NCBI GenBank assembly: GCA_905250115.1
Contig: CAJNOI010000009.1
Coordinates: 1,016,818 to 1,080,817, forward strand
DNA length: 64,000 nucleotides
Source: Adineta steineri
Lineage: Eukaryota > Rotifera > Eurotatoria > Adinetida > Adinetidae
Reading direction: 5' to 3'
Positions 51,351 through 64,000 of this stretch are shown one piece after another. The notes below the pieces were generated by a model. The model searched no databases and had not been told where the DNA came from. It was given only the letters and a program-made list of their open reading frames with translations. The translations under genes were made by a program, and so were the position numbers. The first letter of the stretch is position 1. Each line of letters starts with the position of its first letter.

Positions 51351-53449
51351 CGCTTGACATACCAGCTCATGCTGTTGTTGCCTTATTTAGTTATGGTATA
51401 TATATATATATATGTATGTCTGAGTTTATTAGGTATCCCTATAGAAAGAAAGAACAATAACAAAATGCACATAAGAGAGAAAGAATATAACGCACGTATT
51501 AGCAATTAAGGACGGGTCTGGATTAGAAGAAGAAAGTCATATGCATACTACTATTACTGCTGCTGCTGCTGCTACTACTACAGTTTATTCCCTTCCCTTC
51601 TTTTCTGTTTTTTCTGTCGACGGGTCAGTCTATTTCACATTTGTGAAGAACAAAGAAAGTATTAACATGACGAGAAGAAGAAGAAGAAGAAGGAGAAAAG
51701 ATCGTTTGTCGTTCTGCACATATATATTCTCTTTGTGTGTATGTGTGTGTGTGTGTGTGTATGCGTTTGCTTATAGAGAGTGATGATTGCCGTGTCGTAT
51801 TTTTTTTTTCTCTTTTTCTTTTTTTTCGTCTCCAGAGAAATGAATGTGCCGATGTAGAAAAGATATTTTTCTTCTTTCTTTCTATCGTTCGTATGGTTTC
51901 GTCGAAGAAAGAGAAAGCGAGAAAAAAAAAAGAAAAATGTAGGCTCTTACTCGCCTTTTTAATGCCTATCTTACGCGCCTTTATATGTTGTTAAAAGAGT
52001 TTCGGGCGGACGCACGTTCTTTGCTCGTTTGCTTTTCTTTTTTCTTCCCTTACATTTTTTGCTTGCATACAAATGGATTCGAGGTTTACAGATGCCATTG
52101 CTCTGTCTCTCTCTCTCTCTTTTTCCCTCTCTCTCTTCCTTTTCCCACTTTCTCGTTTACCCATTTCTATCTCATCACCAACATTGTCAACAAGATGTCT
52201 CAGATTATGTTGGCAATTCGTGGTTACACTAACCATGATAAGCTATATTTGTCTATATGCCTATCAGCAAAGAAACACTCAAGTCTTTTTTTCTTTTTTT
52301 CCTCTTATTTCTTCAAGAGATCCTTAAAATGTATTGAAAGAAACCTTGTTTTTTAATTGACATCTCGATTTCTTTCATTTCAATGGTGTAATTTTACAAA
52401 TATAAAGAAAATGAAATGAATCTCATACTACTTCTGTGCTTGTCGTTGTCTCAATGTGTGTATGTGTGTGTGTGTGTATGCACTAAGTAAATATGTCTAT
52501 TAATCGTAATAGTGACGAGTCATATGGCGATAATGATGTTTTCGAATCTTTACGTTTTGTATACATAAGAGAAAAAAAAAAGGGGGAAGTAATGGTTATT
52601 ATTTATGTAACATTTTCTCTTATATGAGTTAGAAACTTCAAGTTTGATTGCCCTTATAATCGAAAGAATAAATATATATATATATATATTCTACACATTT
52701 TATTTGTTACTATCTAGTGTCATATAAAAGCAAGAAAAACATTGATTATAATTGAAATAAAAGCGGAAATTGCAAAATAATAGGAAACTTTTATTGTAAA
52801 TTGACATGCATCATCTCATCGACCAAAGTGAGCAAGTAATACAATTGATTTGACTGGCTTGATAGAATTTCAAAAGAAAAAAAAGAATTTCATCTACTTG
52901 AATAAACACAACAAGACATCAAATTTCTATATAAAGAAGAAAAAAAAACAAAAAGGAAAAGAAGAAAAAAAAGATCATAATTATTCTTTTCTTTCTTCAT
53001 AGTCATCATCATCATCATCATTTACTAAAATGAAATGAGTTAAGTGACAGAACTCGAGGCACATGCAATCTTTATTGTCATGCATATATATATATATTTA
53101 TATTTATATAGATGTCTTTTTGTTTTTCTTTTTTATTATTTGTGTGTTGATTACACAGTAATAATAGTAGTAAGTTGTAATAGTAAAAGAAGAAAAAAAA
53201 GGAGAAAGAGAGAATAAATTTACATAAAAGTTATATCTCTTTCTCTGGGAATATAGAACATTCGACTAGAATAGGTAAACTGAATGAAAGAATATATATA
53301 CAAAAACAATAATAAGAACAGCAAATAAACAAAAAAAAAAGGAACCATATTTTACTAGACATCAGAGCACCTTGTCATACATGTTTTAAAGAAGAAAAAA
53401 AACGAAAAAGAAAGAGATAAATGAGTATCTGAACAAATATAAATACAAA
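51351..53449. other. Spacer between the two ZNF608/609 paralogues
   Basis: About 2.1 kb with strong simple-sequence content: (TA)n near 51397-51414, (GT)n near 51736-51762 and 52455-52478, CT-rich tract about 52101-52140, polypurine tracts 52930-52975. No exon supported. Likely promoter and 5' UTR of paralogue A and 3' UTR of paralogue B. Confidence 0.5.
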
Positions 53450-55321
53450 CTAGTGTGATGATTTTGACAAAGAAGACACTGATGAATAATGGGGTAATGT
53501 CAATGAATTAAAATAAAGTTGTGATGGAATAGGTAGATAGGATGATGAAGGAGACATCGTAGATGATTGTGAAGGTAATTTATTAAAAGATGGTAGAGTA
53601 AATGGATTTGTCGATCCATGCAATGACGAAAAATAACTAGATGGATTAACCATATCATTAGTAAAATGATATGGTATTAAAGTATCGTTCATTTTTTGTT
53701 CAACATTGATTGTTGTTTTTGAATTTGATAAATCAACTGGAATTGTTAATGATTGATTTTCTGTATTAGTTGATAATAATGGTGGACTTGATGATGATGA
53801 TGTACTTGTTCCACTTGTTGTTGGACTAATACTACGACTTGAATAATTATCACCTATTTCATCATCAACACTGCCACTACCACCACCTACACTACTATCG
53901 TTACTAATTGTAGTATTTCTTTTTTCTTCATTTAGTGAATTTGTTTCATCTTCATCATTAATATTTATCGATGATGGTGTAATGAATTTTTCAATAATTG
54001 ATGATGTTTCATCATTTTTTGATGGTAATGGTGGTGTGTCAGGAATTTTAAATGAATTATTTTTTGTTGCTGAATTTGGCGTTACTGTTGTACTTGATCC
54101 TCGACGTTTACCATTACGTAGAATACGTTCAGTTGAATCATGTGATGAAGGTATGGAAGTTAATTGCTGATCACGATTATGATTTTGTTTTGTGGAACGA
54201 ACTTCAGATTTATATCTATTAAAAACAATAATTATACAAATTTTCCAATCAATTATAAAGATAAACATACCGTGGTGGTGCCCAATTCTGCTCAGTAGTA
54301 TTTAACAATGCACCAACATAAGTTTTGCCTTAAAGCATAATATATATATATATGTATATAATGATTTATTTTCATTGAAATGACTTACCTCGCCAAGTGA
54401 TATTGACAACAAGTACACCTATTAAAGAACATCATTAAAAACGAAAAAGAAAAATTTTTATTTTCTTTTTGTTACCTTTATCAGTTTCATTCCAAACAAT
54501 TCCTTGTAAGACAACGCTTGTACCTGGTTCACATGAACCAAATGAAGATTCATCAGTTATAGATGATTGATCAATTGTTTTGAAATTCGATTTTTTATTA
54601 TTATTTGATGTTTTATCATCAGTTTTTGCCATACGTTGATTTTTCTTTTAAAAGCATAAAAGAAAAACATAAACAATAAGAATATTTGAATAAATCAATT
54701 GACAGATTTACACATTTATTCTGTCTCTTTGAGATAAGTATTGTACGACGACAAATAGCAGACAGACATAGGACAGGACAAGAAGAAGAAATAAAGCAGC
54801 TGCGCGAGAGTATATATTCATGGAGAAAAGTAAATAGGGCGAACATACACACGCACACATCAAGATATCATTATCCCTCGGGGATGCCGTATGTGTGTGT
54901 GTGTGGAAGAGAAATAGAGATTGAATTTCCTTTCTATCTTTCGTGCTTCAATTGTCTTCTTATATATTACCTTTTTTTTAGTGACTGGTAGTTGTTTGTT
55001 AATATTGTCACTATTCATATCATTAATAGCATTTAATTTACGTTTACGTGATGATGTTTTTGTTGTTTTAACTTTAACTTCAACAGTTGTTGTTGTTGTT
55101 GTTGTCAATAAAGTTGAATCATTTTCATTATCATTTAATACTACATCTGTTTTATTAGAATCAATAATAGAATTATTTTCATGTTCATCATAATGATTAT
55201 TATTTATATCATCTAATTTTTCTGTTGTTGGAACTATTAATAAATCAGTTTTATGATTTCGGGCTATTGAAGAACGTAAACGTTTATCAGAATCAGTTTG
55301 TAACAGTGGAGAATTAAGCAT
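53450..55321 (-). CDS. ZNF608/ZNF609-like protein, paralogue B lacking the C2H2 finger
   Basis: Five exons join in frame: 54971-55321, 54476-54644, 54389-54418, 54271-54328 and 53450-54215, giving 457 residues from the ATG at 55321. It contains the family core [20 protein letters not shown], then KGVLVVNITWRG, GKTYVGALLNTTEQNWAPPR. No C2H2 finger and no AYSDISD motif follow; instead the last exon is a Ser/Thr/Pro-rich tail ending SSLSKSSH. The N-terminal exon has a basic cluster, TSSRKRKLNA, that may be a nuclear signal. The core is split by an extra intron after the WRG codons that paralogue A lacks. The two genes lie in tandem, same strand, about 2.1 kb apart, so a local duplication followed by divergence is likely. 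A start further upstream is possible because the frame stays open to 55438. Confidence 0.8.
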
Positions 55322-57458
55322 TATTATATCAGATAAAAAACAATTATCATCTAAAATAATTATTAAATATATGATAAAAAAATGATTTTCAAATACAAAA
55401 GCAACAGCTGGACTTTTCATGCTGACTCGCTTACACACATACAGTACAAATGATTGCCTTTACTTTCTCTTCTCCCTTCTCCTCTTCTCCTCTCTCTCTC
55501 TTCGCGTCTCTTTCGCCGCCACTAATGCAAAAGAATAGCCACTTTACGCACACACACTTTTTCTGCTCTCTTTTTTCCTTCAACACAAACATAATTTATA
55601 GATCTACTCGCCCTTTGCGCTCTCTTTCTTTCTTTCTTCCATACGTATTTAACGCTTGTCGAACACTTGAGTGTGTACAATTACAGATTCGCTAGACCTT
55701 TATGTCGTCTATCATGTGATAGTATATATACATATACGATGAACTCACCTCCTTCTCCTCCTGTTCGTTCATTCATTTACTGCAATCAATGCTTGCACAT
55801 ATAATATATAAGTAATAAAAAAAAATCGAAGAAAAAAAAAATCATCAAACGACGTGAATGATTAGAATAACAATCGACATCAAGTGCGACGAGTGTACGA
55901 TAGTACGTAACGACTGGGAATTCACTTAATATTGAAGGAATGAACAAATAAGAATGAAAAACTCCCTATTCTATTCTTAGTAAGCTCTATTGTTAAAAGG
56001 CATAGTGTCGCGCAACTTTGCTATAAGTATACATCGAATAAATATTGAATTTAAATCATATCCTTTACTATTACATACGAAATATAACATGTATTACTCT
56101 TCTTATTCTAAATTTTTTTTTTTACTTACAAAATGTACGAGAAAGAAAAAAATATGAATATATCTATATGTCAACGAACGAATAGAACAACCCTGTACAT
56201 GCAAATCAAGGTGAAGTATATGATCAATGTTGTCATTTGAACGACAAAACTATAGCATACGTATATATATATATATATGTATGTAACGATAACAATATAC
56301 GCACCTAGTCTTCACGATTATATCACAAAACATATTGAACGGATTAGTTTGAGTGGTGGTAGTACTGCTGTCTCTTGTGACATTTTATTCTTTTCGTCTT
56401 ATAAGTTTTCTTTTCATAGGCACGATAAATTGGTTGATTAAATATTGACTGTATACATATTGATGGGAAGGAAAAGAGATGATGGAAGCAGTACGGCAAT
56501 GTATAAGAAAGAAGTCACTAGGCCGTAGGGAGTTTCTTTGTCAAACTGAGCAACAAACATCAGACATACCGATATTGTTGATCTTTTCATGTCAATGACA
56601 CTCGCGCGTAAGCGCTAATTACAACAGCCTTCCGCAGTAAACAAACTGTTTTCATCTAGTTATTCTATCTAACAACGACTAACACTATTTTTCCGCTCAA
56701 AAGAACATATATATATATATATATAGCTATATATATATATTGTTATTCTTCGACGTCACGCGTATACATTCACTTGTTTCTTTAGTTTGAAATAACTTTC
56801 TATTATTGTCAAACAAAGAAGGAAGAAAAGAGATAGAAGTAAACGACATGCGCATACAAAATTATCATTGTCCATCATCAATTACACGTTTATAGTTTTA
56901 TTTCATTGTTCAAACAGCGAACATATCTTAGTCTTTAAGATCAAAAATAAAACATATATGAATAAGAGACAAGAAATAATACATCATGTTAAAAGAAGAA
57001 GAAGAAGAAGAAAAAACGACGATGCGTTTGTGTACTACCATCCTTCTTCACTCTATTGCTATTAGACAGAACAGAATCATTGAAAAGAAAGAAAACGAGC
57101 GCGAGCGTATATATATATATATATACACATACATATATATATGGGTAAACATATTGCGAGAGACGACAACGGATAAAGACAAGGATTGAGATCAAAACCA
57201 AACGAATAAATAGAGAAAAACAAACGGTGTGATGTCAACAAACAGATAGTAATGATGATACTATTACTACTACTATTGCTTCTACTCAAGAGAGTCATAT
57301 CATTTCATACTCAAAAGGTAATTGACACTTCTTGTCACGCATATATATATATTGATGATAAACGACATAGACACATACGTGTTGAAGTAAAGACGACGAG
57401 GTTTTATTTAATTTAACAACAAATTTTTTCTTTTCATACACAAAATAATATACGTATG

Positions 57459-57492
<34 letters not shown>

Positions 57493-60155
57493 CATATACA
57501 ATTAAACAATAGGTAGCGTCTGATTCGAATAAAAACAGTTAGTTTTCATCAAGTAATCATTACGTGCATGCCCTTTAAGACGATTGATAGACAAGCACAA
57601 ATAATTCTCAAGAGACATGATTCGAATATCAAAGAAATTAGTTATCATTTGCTTATAGCCTTGGGAAAGAAGCTATACATACATGCTAACGTATCGAATA
57701 ATAGTGATGGTGAGGTATTAAAGAAGATTGTATGTGTATGTATTGCACAATCGTTATTTTATATGTATGTTTGTACAAGAGTATGTAGTAGTGCCTTTTC
57801 ATCGATAAAGAAAAAGAGAAGAAAATATTGACACAAGGAAAGATAAACAGGTGATAGAAAGTAGTCAAGTAAATTTCAACAGCAACAATTAATTGTTAGT
57901 TACGATGTACATAATGTCTTGTCATCGTTATCGTTTTTTTCTCGGTCATCTCTATCATTTTACATCACGAGAAAAGAAGAAGAAGAAGAAGAAGAAAAAC
58001 GAAGGGAGAATAAAAAAGAAGACACAGGAAGCAATACGCGCGCGTTTGTTTGTCATCATTTTTATGACATGTAATAGAAAAAGAACTCTATGTATGTGGA
58101 TAAATGAAGATTTAATGAAATATGAGTTATGCGTGTAGCATATGTGATAGGAAGATGTGCTTTTCATTGCAATTAATCAAATTTTACTCCTTTTTATTTC
58201 GTCATAACTCATAAATTTCTATAAAATAAAATAAAAAGATAATCGACGGAAACACGTAGTTAGTTAATACTAATCTTTCATTTTTACAATATGTGTGTCT
58301 ATTTACAAGTATGTACGCAAGATAATATGATCTTTGCACACACACAAGAAGACTAAGGGAGAGAGAGAAGAAAAAAATGAGAGAAGACAAAGTAAACTAG
58401 TTGTCGTCATCGTCATCGTCGTCATACAATTGAATCTGATCAAGACGAGTACTTCAACATAACACACGCTACTCAGAACGAGTAAAAGAAAAAGAAGAGA
58501 ACGAACAAGAGTTCACACTGGAAATGCAAAGTTAATTGCTACTGTTTCTCCATTCGGTCTCTCTCTATTTCTTTTCTTTTTTTTTTTTTTTTTTTTTTTG
58601 ATACTCAAGAGAGTTGTTGTCTCTTGTCATCGAATAGTTCATTCGTTCATTATCTTTCTGTTGACTAAATGATATAAATCGAATTCGACTCACTGTTACT
58701 AATCAACAGTATTTTGATCTATTCTCAAGTCATTTAATTAGACACACCTTTATAATTGTGTTTAATTAGTAATTATAAATAATATAGAAGAAACGAGTTA
58801 TTCGTCATCATGACTGATCTTATCAATTTACATGTCGTATGTAAGAGAGAGAGAGAGACAGAGAGGAGAAAAAAAAAGAAATATAGTTAAGACGAATGAT
58901 GATCAATAAAATAGATTCTTTTCATCGCTTACGTCAATATGGATGAACAGGTGGAGAAACGATGTTGATGACGATTAAACATTCATACATTTAAAAAGAA
59001 GAAAAAAAAGCAATGTAGATAAATGAATGTGTATAATATGTTTCACTCCTATCAACTGACTGACTACCGCCTGCGGCGATGATCAAGATGAAAATGATTA
59101 ACATTCATTCAAATAATGAGTCAGTCTGTTCGTATATATATGTATGTATGTATGTATGTGTATGGCATGTGATGATGATGATGACATGCAATAGCAAAGC
59201 AAAGAAAAAGAGATAGATCACGTACATAACAATGACAATAGAAGAAAATAGTTAAACGAGTGTAGAATAGTCTATTATAACAGAGCTTCTTATCTTGATT
59301 ACTAAATATTGTTTAATCAAGATACGTAAATAGAAATTTTCATTCATTCCAAACATATCCTTAACAAATGAAGCGAGTAAAAAAAACGAGAAGAAAATGA
59401 AAATCACATGAATCAACATACATATATATATACAGTATTAAATTCGACACACAAGAGCATTTTAACTAAAGCATCAGGCAAAAAAAAAAAGAAATGCATG
59501 CCGATAATGATCCATTTGCAATCGAGTATACCCTACGGGTAACGGCCATGCAATGTACTCCTATATAGCCAATAGGCAATGATGTGCTTCCATAAATTGA
59601 TAAATCACACTGATCGTTCTTTTCTTTTCTTTCTTTTTTTTTATTTGCTTTCAAGTATGTTCAACATATAGTCATTAACTATTCCATTTTATAATATTAA
59701 TCGTATTTATTTTTCTTAAATTTATTTGACTTTGTTTTTGTTCAATAAGCAAGAAAAAAAATAATAAGAGACAAATAAACAAACAAACAAATAACAATTG
59801 TGATCGGACAAAAAATAATAATAGTAAGAAGGAGAAACATATTCAATAAGAGCACCGAGATATCTGGACTAGTTTTTCATGATTATATACATTTGATTAT
59901 ATGCAATGAAATTAATATTATTTTGAAAGTCGTTTTGTTGACCTAAAAAAGAAACATAGCACGATTAGGATGAAGGTAATTAAATATTGAAGTGTTAGTT
60001 AATGACATATGAATTTTATTGTCATCTTCAGATTAAAAATAAATTGTGAGCGTTTTAACCTAACAATACATAATACTCATTAAATTCTATCGTATTTAAT
60101 ACTCAAATATGTTTTAAAGAAAAGACTGAATTTGAAAATAAATTAAATTTGGTAC
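55322..60155. other. Gene-free stretch with many microsatellites
   Basis: About 4.8 kb between paralogue B and PDS5. No coding exon I can support. Includes (TA)n at about 56706-56740 and 57467-57492, GA/CT tracts (55470-55500, 58850-58865), a 23-T run at 58577-58599 and (TATG)n near 59138-59160. Probably regulatory and 5' UTR sequence for paralogue B and the 3' UTR of PDS5. Confidence 0.5.
58577..58599. repeat. Homopolymer T run (23 bp)
   Basis: An uninterrupted T run after a CT-rich segment. Length is likely uncertain in the assembly. Confidence 0.9.
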
Positions 60156-63100
60156 CTACCGAGCTGATGATGAAACTTTACGTTTTCGACTAAAAATTAA
60201 AAAAATAAAACGAAATATTAAAAAAATAACAAAGAAGTTAAAACTATTAAAAACAAACGTTTTTTTTTCATTTTCTTTTTCTTCTTGTTGCATTTGTTTG
60301 TCTTCTTCATCATCGATTGTTTCACTTGAACTTGATGGTGGTTCCATAGCACGATTTCGTTGTCGTTTTTTATTTGGTAAATTTTTCTTTTTCTTTTTCT
60401 TATCTTCATCATCATCTTCATCATCAGCAGCTATTGTTGTTGTTGGTGTTATAGCCATTTCACTATATTCACTTTCATTATCGGTATGTTCATTATCAGA
60501 TATCATAGTTATATCTTTTTTCGAACGTTTTGTTACTTTCTTTTCTTTATAAAAATCAGGTAAATAAGATTTTGTATTTAAATTTGTCTAGACAAAAGAA
60601 AAATAATAAAATTTCAAAATAATAAAAAATTTAACATACAAAATCTGGTTGTGTAAAAAGAAGTGGTTCACCAGATAAATTATTACGTGTATCAGCAAAA
60701 TCATAAGCTTCAAGTGGAGATAAATCAGCAAATATTGATTGAAATATATCGACAACTAAATAAATACGCTAAATCAAGAAGAAACAAAAAGAATAATATT
60801 AAAAAGAGAAAAATCAAATTTTGTCATTACATGATGAAGATTATCATCAAGTGGATCAGCTTTTGAACGACTATGTTTTATTGAATGAAGTAACTTTGGT
60901 ATAGCACCATGAAATCGTTTATCAGTTTTTTCACGTGCTTGTACAATTGTACGTAAACTCCATTTAACAGAACTAAATATTTTAACCAAGATAAGTAGAA
61001 AAGAAAATAATAAAAAAATTTACTTTGTAATTGATTCCAGAACTTCTCGATCAATTTCAAAAACAAGACTTCGATTATTAGCATGTAAATAAATCATTAA
61101 TGAAATACTTTTTTCTGGTAATAAACGTTGCATAGCTTCAACTAAATAAAAAGAAGAATCTTTGATTCTGAACCACTAGTAAAATAACTTTATAATGATT
61201 CGAGATTGTTCGAAACAATCTGAATTAATTTGGCGCTAGGACAGGACGTCGCAGCTCATTTTATGGTTCAAAACGAATTACTAGTAAACCTTTAATGTTG
61301 GACAGTGTATGTACGTGGAATGCGGATCGTCGATACACCCTCACTGAGCCACATGCCTGCGACGTTTTGTCCATGCGGTAACCACTATGTTTAAACTAAT
61401 TATTGATATGATGAAATTCATTACTAAGTAGTTAAAGTGTGCGGGAACGTTTTTCTTTTTCATTTTCATAGTTAATTACTACTGACATGTCATTTAAAGT
61501 CATATATTGATTATATTTAAAAACTCTAATTGAATTACTATGAGCATAGATCAATATCATAATCTCTTTGGAAAAGTTTTGATTTAAATCTTCGAGTCAA
61601 TCATCTTGTAATCAAAATTTGAAAGCTATAAATATTTATTAGCAATGATTTGACAAAGACTTAATTAGCTTGTTGTAAAAACTAAGAAAGCAAGTAAGAG
61701 TTATATAGTTTACAGACACTAACGATAAACAGATATCTAGTATTACTAATGGAATAGAAATGAATAGCAATTAACAAATAGGATATGGCACTTGTCATAC
61801 GATGACATGTCATATAATATACAGAAATTGATCGTTTATTTGCTTTATTGATAAAAATGCAAGGATATAATTATTTTTTTTAAATATAAAACATACTTCA
61901 TCTAATATCTCGAATATCACTTTGTCAACTGTGAATATATATACATATTTTTTTGTTTTAGAATTCATACCTGATCCTTTTGAAGCTAATGAATATAAAC
62001 GTTCCATAACTGATTTAAGATTTTTTCCTGTTGTAAAATCTTCATCATCATTTGGTACAGCAATAGTAAAACCAAGAAATAAAACTGATAATTTCCATTG
62101 TGCTACTTTATTTAAAATACGTTGAAGAAAACGATGACGAACATGAATATTTTGATGCTAAATATAAAATAAATAATTGTTGTTTTTGTTTTTGAATAAA
62201 AATAATCGAACCGTTGCTGCAGCAAATAATTCAACATAATTTGTTGGTGAAAAACTATGAAAAACTTCAGAAATTTCTAATATACGAAGTACTTCAAATG
62301 ATGCTTGTAATTGTAAATAATGTCGACCAATTCTTTCAAAACAAAAACCATAAAATTCTATAAAAGAAATTCTCTTTTCAACTAACTCATTTTTTGGAAA
62401 CATAAAAACATCTTTAATTAATTTAAGTAAAAATTTCATAAGTAAATTAATTGTATCAATACGATCTTCATCATCAGCATCTTCATTATCATCATCATCA
62501 TTATCATCCAAAAGTGAATTTCCATGACGTTGTATACGAATACAATTTGCTGAACGTGAAAGAAATTTTAATTGATTTGCCTAGAGAAAAAAAAGATTTA
62601 GAAAATATGGTTTCAAAGCAAAGTTTATTATATTTACTCTCATTTGTATATCATCAGAAACATCATCAAACGATTTCATAGTTTCAGTTGAACTTTTACT
62701 CTAAAATTTTTGAGGAAATATGTGTGTTTTTTTGTTCATAAGAAAAATCAGATTACATTTGGAAAATGTCGTAAAATAACTTTGATTATTTGTTGAAGTA
62801 TATTAAACATTGTACGTGTTGATGGAGCATATTTAACAATATGACTTAATAATAACCAACGATATGATGATGCAGAACCATCTGTGGACCACCAGGAGGT
62901 TTTTGTCTAGAAATAAATGTATTTGAGTTTCGGATTTTAGATAAGAGAGATGAGAAAGTATGTCTTGGTTTCTCAAAAGTGATTTACTTTGCCAAATAGA
63001 CTATGTGTAATAATTTGTTCTAATTGTTGTTCATTTGATCCAACAATTGGTACAAGTGCACGCATTGCCCATTTACCCATTGTTGTTGTATCACCTTTAT

Positions 63101-63798
63101 TAATAGCATCAACCAAAACATCAACAAGACGACTATTAGAAATAAAAACACAAATAATTCTCGAAATTCATTAATGTTTTATTCATTACTCAATAAGGGC
63201 AGCTTTTATTGTACCTGGACCAAGTAATGCACCAAATTCAGCTAAGATACCAAAAACAAATGTACCTAAATATATATATTAATAATTAATTCAAATATTT
63301 CTAATAAACTTACTAAGTACAGGTCGATTTTCATCGATAATCTCAATAAATTTTTCTAAAATTTCAACATCCATTGAACTTTCGAAATATGGTCGAAGTA
63401 CCTTTATAAATAAATAATATATATATATACATAACAAAAGAAAAATCATTTTCATTTACTTTAGTTAATTTTCCCATTTGTTTAATACAACGATGTTGAC
63501 ATTGTTCATTTTGTTGTCGATTATCCGTTGAAATCGAAGAAGATGAATCAATATCATCAGTATCATTATCATCATCAGTTTGTTCTTCTAGTAATGCTTC
63601 TAAAGAAATCATCTTGATATTGATTTATATAAAATTAAGATATATCTATATACCTTCATTAAAATAAGTTTGTGCAGATAAAGGAAATTCTTCGAGAAAA
63701 TCATGTGAAAAAACAATTGATACACGACTAGCTAAACGATCTTCAACAAGTTGAACAGCTTCATTAATTGTTGCTGTTGAATCATCCATATTAGTTGT
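60156..63798 (-). CDS. PDS5: Sister-chromatid cohesion protein PDS5, C-terminal part; 5' end outside window
   Basis: More than ten minus-strand exons, the most upstream being 63654-63798 (acceptor just above 63798), so the N-terminal half lies beyond the right edge. Exons include 63460-63599, 63314-63401 and 63192-63266. HEAT-like helices dominate. Blocks comparable to human PDS5 in the same order are GKWAMRALVPIVGSNEQQLEQI, then ISEVFHSFSPTNYVELFA, VRHRFLQRILNKVAQWKLSV, LLPEKSISLMIYLHANN, FHGAIPKLLHSIKHSRSKAD, and EPLLFTQPDF. The C-terminal tail is acidic then basic (DDEDDDEDKKKKKK, TRKRKVSSSAR), typical of a nuclear protein with a localisation signal. PDS5 binds the cohesin subunit RAD21 and controls cohesin release and acetylation. 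One intron (about 61147-61967) is enlarged by a dispersed repeat. Sequence identity is modest, so I rely on order and spacing of the motifs. Confidence 0.78.
61231..61378 (+). mobile_element. Dispersed inverted-repeat element, copy 2, in a PDS5 intron
   Basis: The core 61239-61372 begins GGACAGGACGTCGCA and ends TGCGACGTTTTGTCC. It is homologous, in reverse orientation, to the element at 45082-45228. The homology appears to stop at GGCGYTAGGACAGG on one side and GTCCATGYGG on the other. It sits in the only large intron of the PDS5 part seen here. Confidence 0.7.
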
Positions 63799-64000
63799 CT
63801 AAACATACATTAATTTAAGTGAACAAAAATAAGATATGAATAAAAATAGTTCTGTTTCAGTTTAATTAAAACAACTATCATTCTCTATGAATAAACTGAA
63901 AGGAGTGGATGAATTATTCTAAATATCAATTTATGTAAACAGGATTATCGGAATTTCGCAAATTGGGCTCTCACTAGGGACCTGCGGAGTCAACTTTTCT
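63799..64000. other. PDS5 intron or 5' sequence to the window edge
   Basis: AT-rich sequence upstream of the acceptor of the first visible PDS5 exon. The last 45 bases are less AT-rich but I recognise nothing in them. Confidence 0.4.

Noticed and set aside
54686..57298. Several low-complexity open frames on both strands
   Set aside because: Composed of TA, GA and CT simple repeats and lacking splice structure or homology.

Overview
This is an AT-rich stretch of an animal nuclear genome from a draft, scaffolded assembly (a 10-N gap at 11519-11528 and a 100-N gap at 41544-41643). Genes carry many very short introns, mostly 45-90 bp, with GT..AG ends and standard stop codons, and the families are metazoan: a nephrin-type adhesion receptor, a collagen-olfactomedin protein, an ATOH8/net bHLH factor, filamin, ZNF608/609-type nuclear factors and PDS5. 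A small invertebrate with compact introns fits best. A rotifer, perhaps bdelloid, is my guess from codon and intron style, but the window alone does not prove it.

Layout. From 1 to 18.8 kb most genes lie on the + strand: the 3' part of a nephrin-like Ig/FN3 receptor (1-4529), an unrecognised gene (5375-6822), a type II membrane collagen-olfactomedin protein (7906-9892), a Val/Pro-repeat, articulin-like protein (10708-12377), an ATOH8/net bHLH gene (14125-14760), a small coiled-coil gene (15990-16469) and a quiver/Ly6-like GPI-type protein (18197-18804). One small gene (12510-12960) lies on the - strand among them. From 20.5 kb to the right edge every gene I can support is on the - strand: MCM10 (20524-23289), a TMEM163-like protein (24038-24814), a GNAT acetyltransferase (25078-25839), a complete or nearly complete filamin (26784-41524), two tandem ZNF608/609 (scribbler) paralogues (48107-51350 and 53450-55321), and the C-terminal part of PDS5 (60156-63798).

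The genes do not form one pathway. Neighbours are ordinary cell-biology and developmental genes: adhesion and cytoskeleton (nephrin-like, filamin, articulin-like), replication and cohesion (MCM10, PDS5), and transcription (ATOH8-like, two ZNF608/609-like). Large gene-free stretches rich in microsatellites flank the filamin 5' end and both ZNF608/609 paralogues.

The clearest non-genic structure is a set of small non-autonomous DNA transposons. Five copies have hAT-like ends and candidate 8-bp target duplications, two of them perfect. Two of these copies sit in opposite orientation inside one nephrin intron. A second, unrelated inverted-repeat element occurs at about 45.1 kb and inside a PDS5 intron at about 61.3 kb. 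I did not find evidence for a wholly new biological system. The most interesting points are the transposon family, the domain loss in one of the tandem ZNF608/609 paralogues, and a phase-symmetric 501-bp cassette-like exon in filamin.
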